This document shows positions 27,016-36,295 of a DNA stretch of 64,000 nucleotides, in pieces. The position numbers were made by a program, and so were the translations under genes. Positions within the stretch are counted from its first letter, which is position 1; every line of letters begins with the position of its first letter. This stretch comes from Corynebacterium frankenforstense DSM 45800 (lineage in GTDB: Bacteria; Actinomycetota; Actinomycetes; Mycobacteriales; Mycobacteriaceae): assembly GCF_001941485.1 (NCBI RefSeq), contig NZ_CP009247.1:2232001-2296000 (forward strand). Direction: 5' to 3'. The notes under the pieces were generated by a model that was not told the origin of the DNA, did no database searches, and was given only the letters and a program-made list of their open reading frames with translations.

Positions 27016-28374
27016 TCAGGCGTCCATGCCGCGCCAGCGGGCGACGGCCTCCTCGACCATCTGCGCGGCCTCGCCGACGTAGTGCTCCGGCTTGACGAAC
27101 TCGTCCGGCAGGAGATCCTCCTTGCCGTGCTCGCGTGCGATGACCGGCAGCTCCTCCTGGAAGTGGGTGTGGGTCTCGCGGGCCTTGGTGCAGGCCTCGT
27201 AGACGAGGTCGTGCGCCTTCTCGCGGCCCAGCGCCGGGGCGAGCTGGATCATCTGGGCCTCGGCCATGATCAGACCGCCGTCCAGGTCCAGGTTGGCGCG
27301 CATGCGCTCGGTGTCGACGCGCATGCCCTCGGCGACGACGACGGCCTCGTCGACGGCGGCGCCGGCCAGGTTGCCCAGCGTCGGGATGAGGAACCACTCG
27401 CCCTGCCACTCGCCGGCGGCACGCTCGTGGCCGGACTCCTGGATGCGCGGCAGCGCGGAGGCCAGCGCGCCGGCGACGGTCGAGATGCCGATCATCAGCT
27501 CCGAGGAGATCGGGTTGACCTTCTGCGGCATCGTCGAGGAGGCGCCGCGGTGGGAGTTGTAGGGCTCGAAGACCTCGGCGACCTCGGTGCGCGAGAGATC
27601 GACGATGTTGCGGCCGAACTTGGCGACGGTGCCGCAGACGGTCGCGCAGATCCAGCCGAAGTCGGCCAGCACGTCGCGCTCGACGTGCCAGGAGATCTGC
27701 GGGTCGCGCAGGCCGAGGATCTCGGCCATGTCGTGGCGCACGGCCGGGGCGGTCTCGCCCTGGGCGGCGTTGTTGCCGCCGGCGCCGTAGAGGGAGATCA
27801 CGGCGACGCGCTCGCGGGCCTGGGCGAGGCGCTCGCGCTGGCGGCGGACCTGCTCGAGCAGCGTGGCCAGGGTGGCGCCGAAGGTGGTCGGGATGGCCTG
27901 CTGGGCGTGGGTGCGGCCCGGCATCACGGAGTCCTTGTGCTCTTCGGCGCGCTCGGCGAGCGCGTCGCCGAGGCGGCGCAGCTGGGCGTCGATCTTGTCC
28001 AGCGAGCGGGTCATCTGCAGGGCCAGGGCGGTGTCCATGATGTCCTGGGTGGTCGCGCCGTAGTGGACGCGGCCGTTGGGCCCCTCGGGCAGGTGCTCGG
28101 AGATCTGGCGGACCAGGCCGAGGATCGGGTAGCCGACATTCTTGGCGTCGGCCCACAGGCGCTCGCGGTCCATGTTCTCCAGGACGGCGGCCTCGGTGAT
28201 GGCCTTCGCGTCCTCGTCGGTGATCACGCCGTGCTTGGCCTGGGCCTGCGCGAGGGCGGCCTCGGTGTCGAGCCAGGCGGTGATGGTCGAGTCGGAGGAG
28301 AAGATGTCGAGCTGGTCGTCGTTGGCGGCGAACTGCCAGAGCATCGAGAACGGGGCCTTGTCGGTGGGGAACAT
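27016..28374 (-). CDS. Fumarase/aspartase-superfamily lyase, PcaB/adenylosuccinate-lyase-like
   Basis: This 452-residue enzyme has the superfamily signature SSTMPQKVNPISSE near residue 275, plus GATTQDIMDTA and MPGRTHAQQAIPTT. These place it with 3-carboxymuconate cycloisomerases and class II adenylosuccinate lyases, enzymes that add or remove groups from fumarate-like backbones. A canonical purB is elsewhere in the window, so this is not the purine enzyme. With a dicarboxylate transporter and a LacI regulator next to it, a catabolic role on an imported N-substituted aspartate or similar acid is likely but inferred. The ATG has an ideal GAAGGAG site 7 nt upstream. Confidence 0.8.
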   Translation of the reverse strand: MFPTDKAPFSMLWQFAANDDQLDIFSSDSTITAWLDTEAALAQAQAKHGVITDEDAKAITEAAVLENMDRERLWADAKNVGYPILGLVRQISEHLPEGPNGRVHYGATTQDIMDTALALQMTRSLDKIDAQLRRLGDALAERAEEHKDSVMPGRTHAQQAIPTTFGATLATLLEQVRRQRERLAQARERVAVISLYGAGGNNAAQGETAPAVRHDMAEILGLRDPQISWHVERDVLADFGWICATVCGTVAKFGRNIVDLSRTEVAEVFEPYNSHRGASSTMPQKVNPISSELMIGISTVAGALASALPRIQESGHERAAGEWQGEWFLIPTLGNLAGAAVDEAVVVAEGMRVDTERMRANLDLDGGLIMAEAQMIQLAPALGREKAHDLVYEACTKARETHTHFQEELPVIAREHGKEDLLPDEFVKPEHYVGEAAQMVEEAVARWRGMDA

Positions 28375-28448
28375 TGCGTTTCTCCTTCGTGTGGAACGTC
28401 GGTGTGAACTTCGGCGGGATGGAACGTCGGGCGTCTGGATCGCCCGTG

Positions 28449-28505
28449 TGGAATCGTTTCCATCTGACATATGGAATCGTATCCATGTCGTCCGTGCAGA
28501 GTCAA
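28449..28505 (-). promoter_or_regulatory. Promoter with two LacI-type operators for the lyase operon
   Basis: TGGAATCGTTTCCA (28449-28462) and ATGGAATCGTATCCAT (28471-28486) are palindromes centred on CG, 23 bp apart. On the minus strand TTGACT (plus 28500-28505) and TACGAT (28476-28481), 18 bp apart, form a -35/-10 pair, and the -10 lies inside the second operator. The central CG is typical of LacI-family operators. The regulator is probably the product of 24160-25125. Confidence 0.8.
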
Positions 28506-28642
28506 CAGTATGCCGTCTAATGTGCGTGGGAACACACAATCAGCCCCCGAAGAGCTCCCTATCGATTGGGGTGGCTGAGGTGGTTCAGGTGGCCGACGCC
28601 GGCTCGTCGACCGGCCGGGACCGCTCCCGAGCCCCGCCTCTG

Positions 28643-28744
28643 CACGGATTTACCGACCCCCGGTCGGTAACCGAAAAGCGCCCGCCTACTGACCTGCGGC
28701 GATGCAGGCCCCATTTCAGGATTACCGGCCCGCGGCCGGTAAAA
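28643..28744 (+). repeat. Core-bearing element C2
   Basis: This 102-bp element is nearly identical to C1: left palindrome TTACCGACC..GGTCGGTAA, core CTGACCTGCGGCGATGC, then AGGCCCCATTTCAGGATT and the right palindrome TTACCGGCC..GGCCGGTAA. Differences from C1 are confined to the segment between left palindrome and core. It lies between the lyase promoter and purC. Confidence 0.88.
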
Positions 28745-28804
28745 CCGACGGCGGGCGGTGGAGCGGGCTGGGCCAAACCGGGGCCCAGCCCGACGGAAGC
28801 CCAA

Positions 28805-28976
28805 CCAGGTCCCCCACCCGGGCCAGACCTCAGCCCAACCCGAGCCCAACCCAGGTCCCCCACCCGGGCCAGAGCTCAGCCCGACCCCAGCCCGCCTGCC
28901 CCGGGCCAGATCTCAGCCCAACCCGGGTTCTACCAAGGCCAGATCTCAGCTCAACCCAGGTCCCCCGACCCGGGCT
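28805..28976. repeat. Degenerate tandem repeat (46-50 bp) beside element C2
   Basis: Units beginning CCAGGTCCCCCACCCGGGCC start at 28805 and 28851, followed by less perfect units carrying GGCCAGATCTCAGC twice. The array fills most of the space between C2 and the purC stop codon. Confidence 0.75.
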
Positions 28977-29014
28977 GCGCCGGAGAGCCCCCGACCCCGA
29001 CCTGAAACGAACCC

Positions 29015-29911
<897 letters not shown>

Positions 29912-29981
29912 GGACCGAAGTGTATTACCCGCTCCGGGCGCGCGGTAATCGGGAGCGGCCCCCGCCACCACCCACTCCCCC

Positions 29982-30050
29982 GCTTTCCGACGTCCCGCCC
30001 CACGCCGCACCGCGCCCACAGTGCCGTGGGCGCGGCGTCGGCAAGCGTCG
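29982..30050. terminator. Inverted pair of dispersed motifs forming a hairpin after purB
   Basis: A forward copy (TTTCCGACGTCCCG at 29984) and a reverse copy (CGTCGGCAA at 30036) of the dispersed motif face each other. Between them CCGCGCCCAC / GTGGGCGCGG (about 30010-30035) forms an inner stem. It follows the purB stop and could end transcription, with TACACT of purC just beyond. Confidence 0.6.
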
Positions 30051-30052
30051 TT

Positions 30053-31483
30053 TTACAGGATCTCCTGGCCCCGGTAGGCGGCGGCCTCCGGGTGGGCCTG
30101 GGCCAGCTCGTCGACACGCGCGATCACGCGGTCGACCTGCGACTGGGCGGCGCCGATGAAGGCGTGGCGATCGGCCAGGGCGGCGTCGAGCTGCGCCTTG
30201 TCCAGCGGCAGGCGGTCGTCGGCGGCCAGCCGCTCGACGAGGTCCTGGCCGGCGCCCTTCTCGCGCATGTCCAGCGCGACGGCGACGGCGTTCTCCTTGA
30301 TGACCTCGTGGGCGGTCTCCCGGCCGACCCCGGCGCGCACGGCGGCCATCAGGATGCGGGTGGTGGCCAGGAACGGCAGGTAGCGCTCGAGCTCGCGGTC
30401 GATCATCGCGGGGAAGGCGCCGAACTCGCCGAGCACGGTCAGGAAGGTCTCGAGCATGCCGTCGGCGGCGAAGAAGGCGTCCGGCAGCGCGACGCGGCGC
30501 ACCACGGAGCAGAAGACGTCGCCCTCGTTCCACTGCTGGCCGGCCAGGTCGGCGGCCATCGACTGGTAGCCGCGCAGGATGACCTGGAAGCCGCAGACGC
30601 GCTCGCAGGACCGCGCGTTCATCTTGTGCGGCATCGCCGAGGAGCCGACCTGGCCCTCCTTGAAGCCCTCGGTGACCGTCTCGTTGCCGGCCATCAGGCG
30701 GATGGTGGTGGCCAGGGAGCTGGGACCGGCGCCGAGCTGGGTCAGCGCGGACAGGGCGTCGTAGTCCAGGGAGCGGGGGTAGACCTGGCCGACGGAGTCG
30801 AAGGTGCGGTCCAGGCCGAGGTGGCCGGCGATGCGGTGCTCGAGCTCGGCGAGCTTGGTCTCGTCGCCGTCGAGCAGGTCGAGCATGTCCTGGGCGGTGC
30901 CCATGGGGCCCTTGATGCCGCGCAGGGGGTAGCGGCCGATCAGGTCGTCGAGGCGGGCGACGGCGACGAGCATCTCGTCGGCCGCGGAGGCGAAGCGCTT
31001 GCCCAGCGTGGTGGCCTGGGCGGCGACGTTGTGGGAGCGGCCGGCCATGACCAGGTCGCGGTAGGAGGCGGCGCGCTCGGCGATGCGCGCGAGCACGGAG
31101 ACGGCCTTGTCGCGCACCAGGGTCAGGGAGCGGTGGATCTGCAGCTGCTCGACGTTCTCGGTCAGGTCGCGGCTGGTCATGCCCTTGTGGATGTGCTCGT
31201 AGCCGGCGAGCGCGTTGAACTCCTCGATGCGGGCCTTCACGTCGTGGCGGGTGACCCGCTCGCGCGCGGCGATGGACTCGAGGTCGACGTTGCCGACCTG
31301 CGCCTCGTAGGCGGCGATGGCCTCCTCGGGCACCTCGACGCCGAGGTCGCGCTGCGCGCGCAGCACCGCGATCCACAGGCGCCGCTCCAGGACGATCTTG
31401 TGCTCCGGGCTCCACAGCTCCGTCAGCTCGGGGGAGGCGTAGCGGGACGCCAGGACATTCGCGATCTGCTTCTTCTCAGCCAT
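30053..31483 (-). CDS. purB: Adenylosuccinate lyase
   Basis: PurB releases fumarate from SAICAR and from adenylosuccinate. The 476-residue protein has the signature GSSAMPHKMNARSCER near residue 290 and the segments GMTSRDLTENVEQLQ and GRSHNVAAQATTLGK, which supply the catalytic His and Ser loops. It begins MAEKKQIANVLASRYAS. A second in-frame ATG lies 9 nt upstream (31492). I prefer 31483, because AATAAT sits 7 nt before it. The forward dispersed motif lies immediately upstream. Confidence 0.95.
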   Translation of the reverse strand: MAEKKQIANVLASRYASPELTELWSPEHKIVLERRLWIAVLRAQRDLGVEVPEEAIAAYEAQVGNVDLESIAARERVTRHDVKARIEEFNALAGYEHIHKGMTSRDLTENVEQLQIHRSLTLVRDKAVSVLARIAERAASYRDLVMAGRSHNVAAQATTLGKRFASAADEMLVAVARLDDLIGRYPLRGIKGPMGTAQDMLDLLDGDETKLAELEHRIAGHLGLDRTFDSVGQVYPRSLDYDALSALTQLGAGPSSLATTIRLMAGNETVTEGFKEGQVGSSAMPHKMNARSCERVCGFQVILRGYQSMAADLAGQQWNEGDVFCSVVRRVALPDAFFAADGMLETFLTVLGEFGAFPAMIDRELERYLPFLATTRILMAAVRAGVGRETAHEVIKENAVAVALDMREKGAGQDLVERLAADDRLPLDKAQLDAALADRHAFIGAAQSQVDRVIARVDELAQAHPEAAAYRGQEIL

Positions 31484-31494
31484 GTCCCCCATTA

Positions 31495-31559
31495 TTGCCG
31501 ACGCCCGCTCCCCACCCCCCGTGGTGCACCCCGTGCGGTGGGCGGTGGGGGCGGGCGTC
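31495..31559. repeat. Hairpin with dispersed motif upstream of purB
   Basis: The motif TTGCCGACGCCCGC starts at 31495. GACGCCCGCTCCCCACC (31500-31516) pairs with GGTGGGGGCGGGCGTC (31544-31559), with one bulged base. The sequence between is GC-rich and palindromic in parts. Confidence 0.6.
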
Positions 31560-31631
31560 CCGTGTGCCCGGGCCGGCGAGAGCAGGACCGGTCCCGCGGG
31601 CTCCCCTTTGGGCTCCCCTTTGGGGCCCGTC

Positions 31632-31662
31632 TGGGCATTTTGTTGCTGTTTGTCCGAGGCCC
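31632..31662 (+). repeat. Partial left arm of element A, duplicated
   Basis: These 31 bp, beginning TGGGCATTTTGTTGCTGTTT and ending in CCGAGGCCC, are an exact copy of the left end of A2, which starts 43 bp later. The core and right arm are absent. Confidence 0.85.
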
Positions 31663-31674
31663 TTGGGTCCCCTC

Positions 31675-31763
31675 TGGGCATTTTGTTGCTGTTTGTCCGA
31701 GGCCCCGAAAACTGACCTGGGCAAACGCCGAAGCAGCCCGACAAACCTACACAAAATGCCCAC
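31675..31763 (+). repeat. Core-bearing palindromic element A2
   Basis: This 89-bp element starts TGGGCATTTTGTTGCTG and ends CTACACAAAATGCCCAC. The centre holds ACTGACCTGGGCAAACGCC, a core with two changes from the consensus. It lies in the divergent spacer between purB and the nuclease-like gene. The remainder of 31764-31925 has no gene that I can see. Confidence 0.85.
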
Positions 31764-31925
31764 GGGCCCCAGGCCAGAACCCCACAGCCACCTACCCAAG
31801 GCCCCATGACCACCGCCCCACCCCAGAAACCCACCCAACCCCATCCCCGCCCCGCCTCTCCGGTTGCGTCACCCCACCCGGAGTGATTCAGTGCACTTGT
31901 GGATCTCGGGGGAGAACTTCTTGTC

Positions 31926-33107
31926 ATGCGCGCCCTAGGGAAGCGCGCCCGCAACCGCATCTACGCCGACCACCGCGCGGGCCGCATGATCCGCCTCGCA
32001 CCCGGGGTCTTCGTGGCGAAGAGCGAGTGGCACGAGCTCAAACGGCCCGCACGCGCGATGTTCCAGGCCGCCGCGGCGCAGGTCTCACTTCCCGGCAGCG
32101 TGATCACGGGACAGACGGGCGCACTGATCAACGGCCTCCACCTGCACGTTTCCGACCGCGAGATCACCGTCGACATCCTCCTCCCCCAAAACATCCGCGC
32201 CCGCGACCGCCCCGACGTGCGCATCTTCACCGCACCCGCTTCCGCCGGCGACATCGGCGGACAGGCCGGGTACCTCGAGATCGGCGGGCACCGGGTCGCG
32301 GTCCTCGACCCGACGCAGTGCGCACTCGACGCCGCGCGCCTCGACGGGTTCCTGCACAGCCTCGTCCCGCTGGAACACGCACTGCACCTCGGACTCGCGA
32401 ACCCGGAGTCCATCAGCACGGCCCTCGGCCGGCGCCTCCTGACGCGCGGCATCGCACGCGCGCGCCGCGTGGCCTCCCTCGCGGGCCCGTGGAGCGAGTC
32501 CCCGCAGGAGACGAGGTTGCGTGTCCGGCTTCGTGAGCTGGGGCTTCACCCTGTGCAGCAGGCTGAGATTTACGACGAATGCGGGGTGTTGCTCGGGCGC
32601 GCCGACTTCCTGTTTCCGGACTCCGGGTTGGTCGTCGAGTACGAGGGCGCGGCGAAGACCGCGGGGCCGGCCGGCGCGCAGCGGGCCTCCCATGAGCTGG
32701 AGCGCGCCCGACTCCTGACGAATGCGGGGCTGACGCTGCGTCACGTGGATGCCTCGGCCTTCCGGCGGGGACAGATCTTCACCGAGATCGTGGATCTGCA
32801 CCGGCGGTTGGCCGGGCGCGGGCTCGCGCTGGACCCGTCCCGGTGGTCGCTGCCGCCCAGCATGGAGGAGTGGGCGGCGGGGCTGCGGTACCGCTACGGG
32901 CGGGACCGCCACTTCACGCGGGTGCGCCCGGGTGAGGGCGGCCGCTTCTACGCGGACGTGCCGAAGCTCCCCTACGACCGCAGGCGGGACTACATGGATT
33001 CCTTCCCCGAGGAGTTCCCGGGTTATCAGCCGACGGTCGACGGGTTCGTGCCGGACCTCGGTCGTGGCCGACGCCACGGCCAGCGGGACCCCTGGTTCCC
33101 CGGGTGA
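31926..33107 (+). CDS. AbiEi-like winged-helix + PD-(D/E)xK (DUF559/Vsr-like) protein
   Basis: This protein of about 393 residues has an N-terminal region like AbiEi-type DNA-binding proteins (GRMIRLAPGVFVA, then ITGQTGALINGLHL) and a C-terminal nuclease-like domain with GRADFLFPDSGLVVEYEG. The Asp in RADF and the Glu residues in VEYEG match the DUF559/Vsr PD-(D/E)xK core. Such stand-alone genes are common in actinobacteria and of unknown role; toxin-antitoxin, defence and repair have all been suggested. I start it at the ATG preceded by GGGGGAG 11 nt away; a GTG at 31899 is the alternative. Elements A2 and A3 flank it in the same orientation. Confidence 0.6.
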   Translation: MRALGKRARNRIYADHRAGRMIRLAPGVFVAKSEWHELKRPARAMFQAAAAQVSLPGSVITGQTGALINGLHLHVSDREITVDILLPQNIRARDRPDVRIFTAPASAGDIGGQAGYLEIGGHRVAVLDPTQCALDAARLDGFLHSLVPLEHALHLGLANPESISTALGRRLLTRGIARARRVASLAGPWSESPQETRLRVRLRELGLHPVQQAEIYDECGVLLGRADFLFPDSGLVVEYEGAAKTAGPAGAQRASHELERARLLTNAGLTLRHVDASAFRRGQIFTEIVDLHRRLAGRGLALDPSRWSLPPSMEEWAAGLRYRYGRDRHFTRVRPGEGGRFYADVPKLPYDRRRDYMDSFPEEFPGYQPTVDGFVPDLGRGRRHGQRDPWFPG

Positions 33108-33129
33108 AATCCCGGTGCCGGCCCACCCG

Positions 33130-33180
33130 GATCCGGTGCCGGCCCCGACCTGATCCGGTGCCAGCCCCGACCTGATCCGG
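33130..33180. repeat. 22-bp tandem repeat left of element A3
   Basis: GATCCGGTGCCGGCCCCGAC at 33130 is repeated at 33152 with one change, and a third copy begins at 33174. Confidence 0.8.
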
Positions 33181-33235
33181 CGATCGTGTCACACGCGCAC
33201 CACCAGCACCAGCGTCGGTGTTCGACGGCCTCCCC

Positions 33236-33325
33236 GTGGGCATTTTGTTGCGGTTTGCCCGAGGCCCCGAAATCTGACCTGCGGAAACGCAGAGACAGCC
33301 CGACAAACCTACACAAAATGCCCAC
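33236..33325 (+). repeat. Core-bearing palindromic element A3
   Basis: This 90-bp element starts GTGGGCATTTTGTTGCGG and ends CTACACAAAATGCCCAC. The core is TCTGACCTGCGGAAACGC. Similarity to A1 extends left to 33197 (GCACCACCAGCACCAGCG). It lies between the convergent nuclease-like and purD genes. Confidence 0.88.
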
Positions 33326-33342
33326 GGACCCGTCCCGCAGGT

Positions 33343-33502
33343 GCAGAACAGGACCCGTGGGCCAGATCGGGAGGGCAGAACAGGACCCGTGGACCAGGTC
33401 GGTCAAGCAGAACAGGACCCGTGGGCCAGGTCGGAAGGCAGGACAGGACCCGTGGACCAGGTCGGGAGGGCAGGACAGGAACCGTCGACCAGATCGGGAG
33501 GC
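33343..33502. repeat. 32-bp tandem repeat (five units) right of element A3
   Basis: Units start at 33343, 33375, 33407, 33438 and 33470 with consensus GCAGRACAGGACCCGTGGRC followed by CAGRTCGGRAGG. There are no spacers between units, so it is a minisatellite and not a CRISPR array. 33503-33600 has no gene. Confidence 0.9.
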
Positions 33503-33600
33503 CGGGAAGGCCCGGACCAGAGGAAACTGGCCCGGGCCCACCGGACAGGGAGCGCAGGAACCGGCCGCCCGGGCCCTGCCCCCTCCCCGTCAGACCGGGA

Positions 33601-34944
33601 TCAGAGCGAGATGCGCCCCTCCAGGGCGGCTGCGCCGATGTCGTGGCGGTAGAACGAGCCGTTCAGCTCGATGCCCTCGAGCAGGGAGTAGGCGCGCTCG
33701 CGGGCCTCGGCGAGGTCCGCGCCCTTGCCCACCACCGACAGCACCCGGCCGCCGGCGGAGACGAACTCGGGCGCGGCAGAACCGGCACCGGCCTCGGCCC
33801 CCGCCGCAGAACCGGCACCGGCCTCGGCCCCGGAACCAGCGTCTGCAGAACCGGCCGCCGTCCCCGCGTGCAGCACGTAAGCGTCCGCGGTGTCCTCGGG
33901 AAGCCCGCTGATCGCGTCGCCCTTGCGCGGGCCGGCCGGGTAGTCCTCGGCCGCGAGCACGACCGTGACCGCCGCGCCGTCCTCCCACTCCAGGGCCGGG
34001 TGCTCGGCGAGCTTCCCGCGCGCCACGGCGTCCAGCAGCCCGGCCAGCGGGGTCTTGAGCAGCGAGAGCACCGCCTGGGTCTCGGGATCGCCGAAGCGGG
34101 CGTTGAACTCCACCACGGCCGGGCCCTCCGGACCCCACGCCAGACCCGCGTAGAGCAGGCCGGAGTACGGCTCGCCGCGGCGCACCATCTCGGCGGCGAC
34201 GGGTCGGCAGACCTCGTCGACGATGCGCTGCACGCCGTCCTCCGGCAGCCACGGCAGCGGGCAGTAGGCGCCCATGCCGCCGGTGTTGGGGCCCTTGTCG
34301 TGGTCGTAGGCGCGCTTGTGGTCCTGCGCGGGCAGCAGCGGCACCACGGTCTCGCCGTCGACCAGGCAGAACAGGGAGACCTCGGGGCCGGCCAGGAAGG
34401 ACTCGAAGAGCACGGGGTTGCCGGCGGCGAGCACCTCCTCGGCGTGTGCGCGGGCGACCGCACGATCGGGGGTGACCACGACACCCTTGCCGCCGGCGAG
34501 CCCGTCGTCCTTGACCACCCAGGTCGGGCCGAACTCGTCGAGGGCGGACTCGATCTCCGCCTCCGCGCCCGGGGCCAGCTGCCGGGCCCGCGCCGTGCGC
34601 ACGCCCGCGGCCGCCATGACGTCCTTGGCGAAGGCCTTCGAGCCCTCGAGCCGGGCCGCCTTCGCCGAGGGCCCGAAGACCGCGAAGCCCTCGGCGCGCA
34701 GCTCATCGGCCACGCCCGCCACGAGCGGCGCCTCCGGGCCGATGACCACCAGGTCTGCGGCGACCTCACGGGCCAGGGTGACGAGACCGCCTGCGTCGGT
34801 CACCGGGACGTCGTGAATCGTGGCGGTCCCGGCCATGCCGGCGTTGCCGGGGGCGACGTGGAGTTCGGGGCGGACGGGGTCCGCAGAAAGGCCCTTGAGC
34901 AGTGCGTGTTCGCGCGCGCCGGCGCCGATGACGAGGATTTTCAT
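33601..34944 (-). CDS. purD: Phosphoribosylamine-glycine ligase
   Basis: PurD (GAR synthetase) joins phosphoribosylamine and glycine with ATP. The 447-residue protein begins [19 protein letters not shown] and has the ATP-grasp segments [16 protein letters not shown] and [14 protein letters not shown]. In the C-terminal domain about 25 residues rich in A, G, E and S interrupt the expected sequence after YVLHAGTA. They are coded by a 30-bp direct repeat (33776 and 33806, plus a fragment), so this is an in-frame expansion. TACACT lies 7 nt before the ATG on the minus strand, indicating a leaderless mRNA. Confidence 0.95.
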   Translation of the reverse strand: MKILVIGAGAREHALLKGLSADPVRPELHVAPGNAGMAGTATIHDVPVTDAGGLVTLAREVAADLVVIGPEAPLVAGVADELRAEGFAVFGPSAKAARLEGSKAFAKDVMAAAGVRTARARQLAPGAEAEIESALDEFGPTWVVKDDGLAGGKGVVVTPDRAVARAHAEEVLAAGNPVLFESFLAGPEVSLFCLVDGETVVPLLPAQDHKRAYDHDKGPNTGGMGAYCPLPWLPEDGVQRIVDEVCRPVAAEMVRRGEPYSGLLYAGLAWGPEGPAVVEFNARFGDPETQAVLSLLKTPLAGLLDAVARGKLAEHPALEWEDGAAVTVVLAAEDYPAGPRKGDAISGLPEDTADAYVLHAGTAAGSADAGSGAEAGAGSAAGAEAGAGSAAPEFVSAGGRVLSVVGKGADLAEARERAYSLLEGIELNGSFYRHDIGAAALEGRISL

Positions 34945-34978
34945 GACACTGAGTGTACGGCCCCGTAGGCTGAGGGCC
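34945..34978. promoter_or_regulatory. 34-bp divergent leaderless promoter of purD and the HIT gene
   Basis: Minus-strand TACACT (plus 34952-34957) is 7 nt before the purD ATG. Plus-strand TAGGCT (34966-34971) is 7 nt before the HIT-gene ATG. The two -10 elements are separated by only 8 bp, so RNA polymerase cannot easily occupy both at once. Confidence 0.65.
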
Positions 34979-35404
34979 ATGAGTAGCGTGTTCACGAAGA
35001 TCATCGAGGGCGACCTGCCGGGCCGCTTCGTCTACCGGGACGACCGCGCGGTCGCGTTCCTGAGCATTGAGCCGGTCGCCTACGGGCACGTGCTGGTGGT
35101 GCCGGTCGAGCAGGTCGACAAATGGACGGACATCGCCCCGGAGCTGTGGGCCCACCTCAACGACGTCGCCCAGACCGTCGGCCGCGCCGTCATCGAGGCG
35201 TTCGGCTCGGCGCGCGCGGGCTACCTGATCGCCGGGTTCGAGGTACCCCACGCCCACATCCACGTCTTCCCGGCCGACGACATGTCCGGCTACGACCTCT
35301 CGGCAGCCATCCCCGCCGATAAGACGGACCCGGCCAAGATGGACGAGGCCGCCGAGAAGCTGCGCGCCGCCCTAGACACCGACTCCGAGGGTCGCCCGCG
35401 CTGA
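34979..35404 (+). CDS. HIT family hydrolase
   Basis: This 141-residue protein is a histidine triad nucleotide-binding protein. The HxHxHx motif is seen as [10 protein letters not shown] near residue 96. It begins [22 protein letters not shown], typical of actinobacterial HIT enzymes that hydrolyse nucleoside phosphoramidates or related adenylates. The physiological substrate is unknown. The C-terminal extension of about 25 residues is polar. TAGGCT 7 nt before the ATG supports the start. It is next to a hydrolase gene that begins 35 bp downstream. Confidence 0.92.
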   Translation: MSSVFTKIIEGDLPGRFVYRDDRAVAFLSIEPVAYGHVLVVPVEQVDKWTDIAPELWAHLNDVAQTVGRAVIEAFGSARAGYLIAGFEVPHAHIHVFPADDMSGYDLSAAIPADKTDPAKMDEAAEKLRAALDTDSEGRPR

Positions 35405-35439
35405 ATCCCCTGCTGAGGCTGGTCCCCACCCGCGGGCGC

Positions 35440-36189
35440 GTGCCCGAACTGCCCGGGCCCGCCGTCTCGCGGGCCACCGGCGTGCGCCCGCTGCTGGTTC
35501 TGCACGGGTCGGTCGGCTCGCCGGGGAACTTCGGCCCGCTCCTCTCTTCGCTTGCCGACGTCGCGCAGCGCACCGTCTGCGCGCCCGCGTACGGCGGGCG
35601 CGGCACGGCGCCGCTGGCCGCGGCGCAGGCCGAACTGCTGCCGGTGGCGCGCAGGTTGGTCGCTGAATCGCCCGACGGGTCCATCGACGTGGTGGGTCAT
35701 TCGCTGGGCGGGCTGCACGGACTGCTGCTGGCCGGCGCCGGGGTGCCGGTGCGCCGCCTGGTGGGGCTGGGCGCCTGCTTCCGGGGGCTGCCGGCGCGTC
35801 TCGCGGATCCGCGGCTGCGCCGGGTGCCGGCGCGGGGCATCGTGCGGTTCTTCTCGGCGGGTGCGGCCGAGGTCATGACGGACCGGCCGGGCGAGGTGCC
35901 CGGGCTCCCGGTACCGCTGGGTTCGCTCTTCGACGCGGGCCTGAGCGTCGTCTCGGTCGTCTCCGACGCCGATCACGTCGTTCCCGAGGCGTCCTCGGAT
36001 CTTCGGGGGTTGGCCGGGGCGCCTGAGGGGCCGGGCGGGGCTGCGGCGGACGCAGCCGGTGCGGACGCGGCCGGTGCGGACGCGGCCGCCCCGGATCCGG
36101 CACCAGCCTTCCACCTCGTGCGCGTGCACGGGGTGCGCCACGAGAACCTCCCTCAACTGGTCGACGAGGTCCTCGCCGCGCTCGACTGA
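35440..36189 (+). CDS. Alpha/beta hydrolase
   Basis: The 249-residue product has an alpha/beta-hydrolase fold with the oxyanion segment VLHGSVGSPGNFGPL near residue 20, the nucleophile elbow GHSLGGLHG near residue 85, and a late VHGVRHENLPQ that supplies the histidine. SDADHVVPE gives the acid. It resembles lipase-like hydrolases; the substrate is unknown. An Ala/Asp-rich stretch (GGAAADAAGADAAGADAAAP) near residue 205 is coded by a short tandem repeat. The start is uncertain: GTG at 35440 is the first candidate in frame, but the coding potential seems to begin near 35405. A dispersed motif copy is at 35552. Confidence 0.7.
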   Translation: MPELPGPAVSRATGVRPLLVLHGSVGSPGNFGPLLSSLADVAQRTVCAPAYGGRGTAPLAAAQAELLPVARRLVAESPDGSIDVVGHSLGGLHGLLLAGAGVPVRRLVGLGACFRGLPARLADPRLRRVPARGIVRFFSAGAAEVMTDRPGEVPGLPVPLGSLFDAGLSVVSVVSDADHVVPEASSDLRGLAGAPEGPGGAAADAAGADAAGADAAAPDPAPAFHLVRVHGVRHENLPQLVDEVLAALD

Positions 36190-36295
36190 CGCGCCGCGCC
36201 GCCCGGGCGGTTCCCCGGCGGCTCCCCTCCTCCGCGAGCCCGCGGGATCCCCGAAAGGCGCTGACCGCCCGACCGCAGCCCGCAGGCCCGCGGCG
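36190..36295. other. Spacer between convergent hydrolase and phoS genes
   Basis: These 106 bp are GC-rich with CGCCGCGCCGCCC-type text. I see no convincing terminator hairpin with a T-run. Confidence 0.3.

Noticed and set aside
33343..33502. Five 32-bp repeats that could be read as a CRISPR array
   Set aside because: The repeats are directly adjacent with no unique spacers, and no cas gene is present in the window.
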